Assembly: GCA_032158125.1 (NCBI GenBank)
Contig: JASKOT010000031.1
Span: forward strand, 148,295-212,294
DNA: 64,000 nt
Direction of reading: 5' to 3'
Source: Papiliotrema nemorosa
Taxonomy: Eukaryota > Basidiomycota > Tremellomycetes > Tremellales > Rhynchogastremaceae
The notes beneath the pieces are model-generated. The model made no database searches. It was not told the DNA's origin and saw only the letters and a program-made list of their open reading frames with translations. The position numbers and the translations under genes were made by a program. Positions 57,366 through 64,000 of the stretch are shown here, in pieces; the stretch's first letter is position 1, and each line of letters opens with the position of its first letter.

Positions 57366-57833
57366 GCATTCGTGCCCGCCGCTCCCCGCTATCCAAACAT
57401 GTATGTACTGTACAGTACTGTGCTCGTAGATTGCAGTACAGTAGATGCATATCCCATGGTTTGCCAGTACACTCTATGCGAAACCACTCGGCTTGAAACA
57501 AAACGGTATGATCCTGCATTCCTAGAAAAGGGATCTTCCCAAAGTACTCGTCCTCCTTTTATCAGAAACAGACGTTTGCGCCTGCGATCTCAGGAAGATT
57601 GGAAGCCTGAATCGCGACATCTTGAGACCGAAGAGAGTGTTACAAATGACTGTGGCCTTCTATCATTTGTGATCTCTTCGGAAGCGCGACGATCAAGTGA
57701 AGCTTCTAGATTTTCTTTGTCAACTCTTTGCCCTGGATGCAGCAGAGACGTGCAAGAGTATTTGTAGGTGGGATATACTCAAACCCTTACATTTGACTTG
57801 TGATATTCAAACACTAGTCTGCACGCAGGCATC
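57366..57833. other. intergenic between tandem paralogues
   Basis: No coding exon seen. A short GTACAGTAC/GTACAGTAG pattern occurs near 57405-57445. The stretch holds the 3' UTR of paralogue A and the promoter of paralogue B. Confidence 0.4.
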
Positions 57834-58382
57834 ATGAACAAGTCAGTCAGATCATCTGCATCACTATTTCGGTTCGTATCGACGCTCTCTCGAGCTGAAG
57901 CAGAGAGATGTGTCGCCACGCTGAGAGGGTTCGCCCAAGCCGTATTCGATTCTGGATACACCGATAAGCTTTTCGCCCGCACAGGCCCGGAACCCAAAGA
58001 CGACTTCTCATCAGAGGATTTGGCCGAGACTATCTCAGGATGCCGAGAAGCTCTGTATGAGGACTTGAAGAAGTATGAACGGGACATTGAACATATCTCC
58101 AGTGGAGTGAATGGGAACGCCTGCGGAGCATGGCTGAAGAGTCACGGAATCAAGGACAAGCAGACGACTACAGGTTGGAGCTTCGAGACGACGTACATCG
58201 CTGGGAAGGAACATTGGATACCGGAGACGAAGCTCCTTTCGGTCCAGACTGCCACTTGGGCTAGGCGATGGGTGGCGGAAAGGCAGAAGAGGAAGGAAGA
58301 GGAGAAGGCATCAGAGGGGGAGCAGATGTCCGAAGACATTGATAGGATGATCAAGGAGGCAGCTAGTGGATCATCCATGTAG
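57834..58382 (+). CDS. unknown small protein B, tandem paralogue of 56757-57365
   Basis: Single exon, 182 residues. The first 20 residues (MNKSVRSSASLFRFVSTLSR) are basic, hydroxylated and acid-free, a good mitochondrial presequence. The body is helical; the block shared with paralogue A reads IEHISSGVNGNACGAWLKSH, GIKD, G-W-S-F, HWIPETK and ARRWVAER. The C-terminus is a charged helix (KRKEEEKASEGEQMSEDID). Function unknown. The match to paralogue A is diverged (conserved HGIKD, W-x-P, R-W-x-A), so the duplication is not recent. Confidence 0.65.
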   Translation: MNKSVRSSASLFRFVSTLSRAEAERCVATLRGFAQAVFDSGYTDKLFARTGPEPKDDFSSEDLAETISGCREALYEDLKKYERDIEHISSGVNGNACGAWLKSHGIKDKQTTTGWSFETTYIAGKEHWIPETKLLSVQTATWARRWVAERQKRKEEEKASEGEQMSEDIDRMIKEAASGSSM

Positions 58383-58565
58383 ATGCATGCCTCGATAGGC
58401 CCAGATGAAGACGAGTGTATGGTATGCATTGTGATTGTTCTGGAAACCTGAGCCATTCCGCCTCGTCGAAAATGAATCTCGGCTGAAGGGTGGACCTGAT
58501 AACCGGGGGACATCACAACCCATCAAAAGTCAAGTCATCACCCAACCATTTTACCTCGACTTACC

Positions 58566-60037
58566 ATGAAAGCTTTCCAGATCAAGGAGCATGCTCATCC
58601 CAGCAAGATCAAAGTGTGAGCTTACTTGTGCCCTACTCAGATTATATGGCTGACCCAGCTCTAGATCGACCGATGTAGCTATACCTAAATTGGCCAAGGG
58701 CGAAGTCTTGGTAGATGTCCATGCGGCCGGTCTAAACTTCTTCGAGTGAGTAACCAGCTCGGCTCACATTATCTACTAGTGGCTGATATCCCAAGTATCT
58801 TGCAAGCCCAGGGGAAATACCAGAGTGAGCGCAGTCGAAGCCGGATGATGCCTATATGTATGAGCTGATACCCAGCCCAACCTCCGTTGCCCTTTGTCCT
58901 GGGGGCCGAGTTTGCGGGGACGATATCGACCACCTCACCTGTCCCAAAGAGCTGTCCTTATCAGCCGGGAGGTAAGTGTCCCATCTACATATAGCCATAA
59001 GATCACCTACTAAGCAAAGATCGGGTGTTTGGATTCGCTCAAGGAGTATATGCCGAACATGTCAATGTGGACCCGGCCAACATTATCCCTATACCCGATA
59101 ACGTTTCCTTTGAAGAAGCTGCCGTGGTCCCTCTGTAAGTACAAAGCGAGGACCAAGCTCATGGCAGGACATATACGACGAGCTATGAAGGATTAGTCTA
59201 TCGTGCAAAGATCCAGAAGGGTGGGTCGTTTCTGAAGCGAGATGAGAGTTCCGCTGATCGGGGTAGACGAATGGGTGCTCGTGCATGCAGCAGCAGGAGG
59301 TGTAGGTCTTGCGGCTTGTCAGATAGCGAAGCGTAAGTGGTCTACTGGGCGAAGACATACACGCTGACTCGCAGTATTTGGCTGTAAGGTGATAGCTACC
59401 GCTTCGTCTGAAGCCAAGCGGGCCATATGCTTGGAGCGAGCAGGTGCCGACGCAGCTGTGGACTATACACAGAAGGATTGGCAAGTGAGTGATATTACCT
59501 ATCGTTTCTTACGGTAGAAAGAGGTCATGCGCATAACAGGGGGTAAAGGTGTAAATGTAGTATACGATCCAGTCGGTAAGCTACACTCTGGACAATTTAC
59601 ATGAGCTGATACGGCATAGGCATGCTCATCCCAAGTCTGAAGTGCGTTGCTTGGAATGCACGATTAGTTGTGGTTGGCTTTGCGGCCGGTACGATCGAGA
59701 AGGTCCCGGCGAATCTTCTTCTGCTCAAGTCAGCAAGTGTAGTAGGCTTGTTCTGGGGAGCAACAGCGAGTGAGTTGACATTTCGATCAACGTATCCGTC
59801 GCTAATGTGCTAGCTAAGGACCCTGAACATGCTATTAAGGTGGTAATGGAGATATTGGACCTTCTGTCCACTGGCAAGCTGAAGCCGCTACTTTACGACA
59901 AGGAGTACAACGGCCTCGAAACCGTCGGTGAAGCTTTACAAGATCTGGAAGACCGAAAGACATGGGGAAAGGGGGTGGTTCGCGTTCGACAATCTGCTTC
60001 TTCGACCTCAGCACTGAAACGAGAAGCAAAGTTGTGA
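58566..60037 (+). CDS. quinone oxidoreductase-like MDR enzyme
   Basis: Eleven exons: 58566-58615, 58665-58745, 58796-58824, 58876-58971, 59020-59134, 59168-59220, 59267-59332, 59375-59484, 59518-59575, 59620-59769 and 59814-60037; 343 residues. It reads EVLVDVHAAGLNFFDILQAQGK, LPFVLGAEFAGT, YQPGDRVFGFAQG, the nucleotide-binding VLVHAAAGGVGLAACQIAK, VIATASSEAKR, GADAAVDY and GKGVNVVYDPVG, then GKLKPLL and DRKTWGKGVVRV. This is the zinc-free quinone reductase group of the medium-chain dehydrogenases, NADPH-dependent and usually cytosolic; no Zn-ligand set is seen. Introns 59135-59167 and 59485-59517 are each only 33 nt. The C-terminus ends in KREAKL, close to but not a perfect peroxisomal SKL-type signal. 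Confidence 0.88.
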
Positions 60038-60250
60038 TGAGATATCCAGATTGCAAGGGTCTTGTACGAGACATGAGAGCGTCTCGAGAACTGTGAGACT
60101 TTTACATCCTTTCATGTTGCGTCTCGACAAAGGGTTCTTCTTACTTATGGCGTTCGAGGCCACTCTCACGTAAATTGGCAGGAGATGTACTAGGTAGTCA
60201 TCGTCTCGCCGCTGATGGCTTGATGTTGAACCACCTGATCAAATCACTCT

Positions 60251-60257
60251 TATATAA
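60251..60257 (+). promoter_or_regulatory. TATA box
   Basis: TATATAA 40 bp upstream of the 584-residue protein start; position and sequence suggest a core promoter with a very short leader. Confidence 0.4.
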
Positions 60258-60290
60258 ATCATTGCCACATCTGTACTGACACCGAGATCG

Positions 60291-62045
60291 ATGATCCGCT
60301 CCGTTGACGACCTCACGAATGCCAAAACGGGGAGAGATGCCGGAGCATCAAACCAACTCGTCTTCCCTGTGCTTGTCACAAAGCAAACTGACCGCAATCC
60401 AGAAGGTGTTCTTCCCACCTCTTCATCTGCTCCGGACAGTGCTCTTGGGCAACTATTGTCTGACAAGTGGAGAGAGTGGGAAGGCTCAGAGAGAGGAGAG
60501 CCTGACTTCGACGATGAACTCGAGATACTTGCATCATCCGACATGAGTCAAGAGGATTGGGATGAGCTCGGGCTTGACAATGATGAGGGGGCAGAAACGG
60601 AAAGCATGCTATCAGTGGATGATCATACTCCAGCTGAAGGTGAAAGATCGAGACATGATGCGGTGGTCACACCTAATCATCGGGAGGGCTACACAGATGG
60701 GAAGAGTTTCCAACGGTTAGGAGAGTCTCCTAACCCGGGGAATCCTTTGCCCAACCTGGACAAGGCTGAAGCACCCAACGGGTCCGCAGTGGTCGACCTT
60801 ATGGCCGTGGGACGTCACGCCAGAGACCCGGAGAATCAGTCGTTCAGTGACGAGCTCGATGTCCAATCGGTGCGTGCAGAGTCCCAATACTCGTTAGCCT
60901 CAGCATCGAACGACTGGGTTGTTGCGGGTGCTCCGACAGGGACTATCGACCCAAGTGACGCAAGCGTGAATGATCGAATGCGCGAACTTGACGAGACAAT
61001 GGCAGGTCAGTCGCAGACTCTGACAACGGGGACCACTGCGCAAAGCATCATCAATTGGAACGACGATGTCAAGCACCAGTGTGTTTGCGAAAAACAGGGG
61101 ACAATATCTAACGAAGACCAAGAAATTTCACCAGATTCGAAGCCTCCGAGATCTCCTGCTTCTGAAGGAGGAATCGAGCTCACCCCCGCCCAAGATGCGA
61201 CAGACCTCCAGCCTCCAGCGCAGCCCCGCCGCCATGAACAAGGGGTCCAAACGACCGAGTCCACTGTCGCTCAGCTGGATCCGCAAGCTCTGGGAAGTGC
61301 GATCGCGGCTTCACTAAGCCTCACGCTATCTGAGCTCTTCGCGACGAGGATACAAGCTTTGACTCAAAGACAGACTGAATCGGAAGAGGAGCTGAGAGGA
61401 ATGATCAAGACTCTCGCGGAAAAGGTAGGACATCTGGAGTCCGCCGCGACGCAAGCCAAAGAAACGCACGAGAGGGGAAAGCATACACCCTCGCGGAACT
61501 GGGGAGGAGACACCGCTCTGCCTAGCTTGAGTACCGCACGAAGGGCAGCGATCCGTCGAGAGATGGCCCAGACGGGACGAAGCACAGCATTACCTACTGA
61601 GACCATTCATCCCTCCAGCATGGGATCACCGTCAAAGACAGCCACTGAAGCTTTCCAAACTACTGTGATGCCTGATCAACCGCAGCTATCTTCCGCCTCA
61701 AGATCATGGGGGACACCAGTGTCATCCAGTCCTAGTGTATCTTTCAATCCGCCTCAACCGTCTTCTCACGCATTTCCCACCGCCATGCAAAGCATCAATT
61801 ATGCTCCGGCATCAGCGCCAGACACCTCAGAGCTCGTCTGTCCTCATGGATGCCCGACCTGTACTGCCGGGACTCGTAGAGGGCCTGGTGTGGACAGATC
61901 GCCATCTATCGATAGAGCATTTCAAAAATTATTGCCCAGAAGAAGACGACCGAGAACGGAACCGAGGATGAGCATCTCGAGGAATCGTGGGCGACTCTCG
62001 ATCGATTCGAATTCAGATCTGGGAATCAGGCTATCATATAGGTGA
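60291..62045 (+). CDS. hypothetical 584-residue protein with Cys cluster
   Basis: Single exon. The N-terminal half is acidic and disordered, with two short aromatic-hydrophobic motifs in acidic settings (QEDWDELGL and NDWVVAG). A coiled-coil-like segment lies at about residues 340-400 (LGSAIAASLSLTLSELFATR, then SEEELRGMIKTLAEKVGHLE). Near residue 530 comes a Cys cluster VCPHGCPTCTAG, followed by an Arg-rich stretch (RRRRPRTEPRMSISRNRGR). No family recognised. Acidic W-x-x-L/V motifs are seen in autophagy receptors and others, but I do not assign that role. Its stop lies 94 bp from the convergent PC4 gene. Confidence 0.6.
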   Translation: MIRSVDDLTNAKTGRDAGASNQLVFPVLVTKQTDRNPEGVLPTSSSAPDSALGQLLSDKWREWEGSERGEPDFDDELEILASSDMSQEDWDELGLDNDEGAETESMLSVDDHTPAEGERSRHDAVVTPNHREGYTDGKSFQRLGESPNPGNPLPNLDKAEAPNGSAVVDLMAVGRHARDPENQSFSDELDVQSVRAESQYSLASASNDWVVAGAPTGTIDPSDASVNDRMRELDETMAGQSQTLTTGTTAQSIINWNDDVKHQCVCEKQGTISNEDQEISPDSKPPRSPASEGGIELTPAQDATDLQPPAQPRRHEQGVQTTESTVAQLDPQALGSAIAASLSLTLSELFATRIQALTQRQTESEEELRGMIKTLAEKVGHLESAATQAKETHERGKHTPSRNWGGDTALPSLSTARRAAIRREMAQTGRSTALPTETIHPSSMGSPSKTATEAFQTTVMPDQPQLSSASRSWGTPVSSSPSVSFNPPQPSSHAFPTAMQSINYAPASAPDTSELVCPHGCPTCTAGTRRGPGVDRSPSIDRAFQKLLPRRRRPRTEPRMSISRNRGRLSIDSNSDLGIRLSYR

Positions 62046-62139
62046 TAAGTCGTTATGTATTATGGGCATGTGTGTCGTCGTGACGTCGGTACAATCTTGA
62101 ATCGGGTAGACAGGGCAGTATGAGTTATGTTTCTAAGCA

Positions 62140-62788
62140 CTATTTGGCAAGGTTCTCCAGGAGCTCATCGACAGCGTTGATGTTATCCTTCACGAGCTTC
62201 CACTGGAACATCAGCTCATCTCGAGGTGCCGTTTGGCCTGGGCTGGTGCAGATTGGATGTTGGGTATGACACACCTGTTCTGGTGTGAGTGAGACACCTT
62301 TGGCTCCTGGCTTCATATCCCCACTCGTCTTATCCTTGTAGTACTTTCTCGTCAGCCAGCCCTCAACCCGAATCTATCAACTCACATCTCGGATGTCTAC
62401 CAACGATCGACCTTGATACGATCGAACTGTCAATCGTCTATACTCTCCGAGCTAGAAATATCAGTATCAAGCCAGAGCTAGTGCGTTGTCCACTGACCTT
62501 GACGTATTTCTCCCCTTGATCATTATCGTGCACTTCACCCAACCCTTCTGCCTGTTTCTGCTCTTTCGGCTATACATCAGCCAAGCCCAGCCAACGATGG
62601 ACAATTCGGAGACATACTGACCTCTTTCTTCTCCTTCTTGGCTGAGGAGCTCTCTCGTTGAGCTTTAGAAGGTTTCTGAGTCGTTAACTCCTCTGGAGAC
62701 GGTCGTCAAGTGGAGGTAGACGAACCACATCTTCGACTTCTTCATCGTCGTCGTCGTCATCATGCTGTCTTTTTTTCGGGTATGGCAT
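62140..62788 (-). CDS. SUB1: transcriptional coactivator PC4/Sub1
   Basis: Six exons of 54-72 nt: 62788-62726, 62675-62622, 62569-62498, 62451-62386, 62343-62275 and 62202-62140; 128 residues. The N-terminus is acidic/basic (MPYPKKRQHDDDDDDEE, then SSSAKKEKKEPKEQ). The single-stranded-DNA-binding PC4 domain reads KYVKLGEYRRLTVRSYQG, RSLVDIRDYYKD, GDMKPGAKGVSLTPEQW and KLVKDNINAVDELLENL, with all beta strands and the terminal helix present. PC4 bridges activators and Pol II general factors and binds melted DNA. All introns are phase 0. No open frame longer than 25 codons exists, so ab initio ORF calling misses it completely. Confidence 0.92.
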
Positions 62789-64000
62789 GGTAGTTCCGAT
62801 CGCTCCAGTCAGACCACGATGAGGGGGGAGCTACGGAGCACGGGAGAGGCGTAGGAGATGTGTAAATCAAGAACAGTGTGGAGACCGAATCCATAAAATC
62901 GAGGTTGATGAACCCGTGCGGGGTCCCTGATGTCACAAAACACAATCTCCTCCGCTTCCCTCATGTCGCCGACCCAAAAACAAGCGATACCAAAGACCCC
63001 ACTCCGAAAGGGTGCTTTAACCTCTTCGGAGATGCTTCGATCGCAGATGACACCGGCGAGGTCGCCGTGCTAGGTTTCACGAGGCCGATGTCGAGGCTGT
63101 CGAGGGTACCAGACTTATGAAAGACCCCCGATCGCGACGCGGTTCACACAATACACACATACGACCACTCGGTCACCTTGAAGGCCCGGTGAAACAGTGT
63201 CAAACACAGCATACTCGCATCCAGAGCTGTCTGGGCGTATGGGTGACCTAGCTCAACGCTTTGCTGGAACACGATCAGGGCTAGGAAGGGACAGCCCGAC
63301 GGGGAGATACCTTCCTGAATCCTATGCCCCTTGGGTCTGCTTATTCATCCTTCGTACGTGAATACAAATCATCGCAGCTTAATCCGATGGGACGGTACAT
63401 GCTTGTCGAGTGAACGGTATCGATTGCATAGGGTTCAGACGGTCAATGGTCCCTCCTTTGGTGGGATATCGGCAAGTTCGCCGCGTCGCTCTTTCACGAA
63501 CCCCATGCAGCATATATCTCCGTGATGATCGACTGACCAACAAAAGGGTCGCCTTCGGACTCAATTACGAGCTGGTGGATGATAATCTGCTGATGCAAGT
63601 GATGTCAGTTGATGCCTCCGGGTCGCCCGAACAGTTTCAAGGTTGATCAATTTGATCCGACCAGGCCGGCTCAGCGACCTTTTGACAACACTTCGAAGAC
63701 TCTCCGAAGCACGTCGCTCTAAAGCTGGATCTCACGACATGCGGCCTGGAGAACTGATCGAGCCTACTATTTGCTCCCAGGCCCACACGGTGGGGAGGGA
63801 ATCCTTTAGTGACTACTCCCTTCGAACGGTATACACGCGGAGGACGACAAGATCGAGAGGTACGGGGTCGTCAGGGAGTCGGAAACACAGGGAGATACCA
63901 AGGGAGGGGGGGGGGGGGGGGGGGGGTTATTTGTTCGAAGACACCCACAACCCATACCTCCCCGCCAACAACAACCAACCCGGCAGTACGGCACCCCCCA
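62789..64000. other. unresolved region, possible spliced gene 63239-63646
   Basis: Plus-strand pieces look weakly coding: MNPCGVPDVTKHN ... VAVLGFTRPMSR (about 62908-63120), MGDLAQRFAGTRSGLGRD (from 63239) and GLNYELVDDNLLMQVMSVD ending at 63646. I could not join them with convincing splice sites, nor recognise a family. The first 100 bp must also contain the PC4 promoter. From 63650 on I see no gene, only a G21 run at 63906-63926. Confidence 0.25.
63906..63926. repeat. G21 homopolymer
   Basis: Twenty-one consecutive G close to the window end, flanked by short G-rich pieces. It can form G-quadruplex and its length is unreliable in most assemblies. Confidence 0.8.

Noticed and set aside
1..64000. 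Transposons, viral genes, CRISPR arrays, secondary-metabolite cluster
   Set aside because: No transposase, reverse transcriptase, terminal repeats, spaced direct repeats or clustered biosynthetic enzymes were seen on either strand.

Overview
The window is nuclear DNA of a basidiomycete yeast, most likely a tremellomycete (Cryptococcus/Kwoniella/Tremella side). The evidence is dense small genes on both strands, split by many introns of about 33-60 nt with GTNNGT-type donors, CTGAC/CTGAT/CTAAC branch sites and CAG/TAG acceptors, plus an intron-containing nuclear tRNA. The proteins are eukaryotic housekeeping families in fungal versions (Kei1, Erg24, Dom34, Snt1, Sec61 gamma, GT32). I see no prokaryotic, viral, transposon or CRISPR feature. 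Exon joins below were built by hand from splice signals, reading phase and family conservation; none is supported by RNA.

Layout. 1-7,100: a HAD-like hydrolase cut by the window start, an RCK/Srk1-type kinase, a low-complexity protein and a GT32 glycosyltransferase. 7,700-11,400: MutY adenine glycosylase and a PI31-like proteasome regulator, sharing a 230-bp divergent promoter. 12,600-18,500: an acidic unknown, a UPF0643-like protein and a cyclin-like protein with a long leader. 19,400-29,100: a SulP sulfate permease, a mitochondrial PP2C (Ptc5-like), Sec61 gamma, an NUDCD1-like protein and a tRNA-Val(CAC). 29,400-34,600: an AT-hook/SUMO-interaction protein, a Pro/His-rich unknown and a bZIP factor. 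34,900-45,500: TRAPPC13, mitochondrial citrate synthase, Dom34/Pelota, Kei1, ribosomal uS3 and Erg24. 45,800-51,000: proteasome chaperone PSMG4, an acidic unknown, a Tim17-like membrane protein, an AlkB dioxygenase and two tiny membrane proteins. 51,400-62,800: a Snt1-type SANT corepressor, two tandem paralogues of an unrecognised family, a quinone-oxidoreductase-like MDR enzyme, a 584-residue unknown and PC4/Sub1. 62,800-64,000 is unresolved.

The genes do not form one pathway. Loose themes are DNA repair (MutY, AlkB), proteasome (PI31, PSMG4), secretory and lipid functions (Sec61 gamma, TRAPPC13, Kei1, Erg24, GT32) and transcription (bZIP, Snt1, PC4). The most unusual signal is splicing architecture: a probable 3-nt internal microexon in the AlkB gene, a 7-nt microexon in MutY, a 6-nt terminal coding exon in ERG24, 13- and 15-nt exons in Sec61 gamma, three GC-AG introns and introns down to 33 nt. 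The second is a tandem pair of small, probably mitochondrial paralogues of a family I do not recognise.
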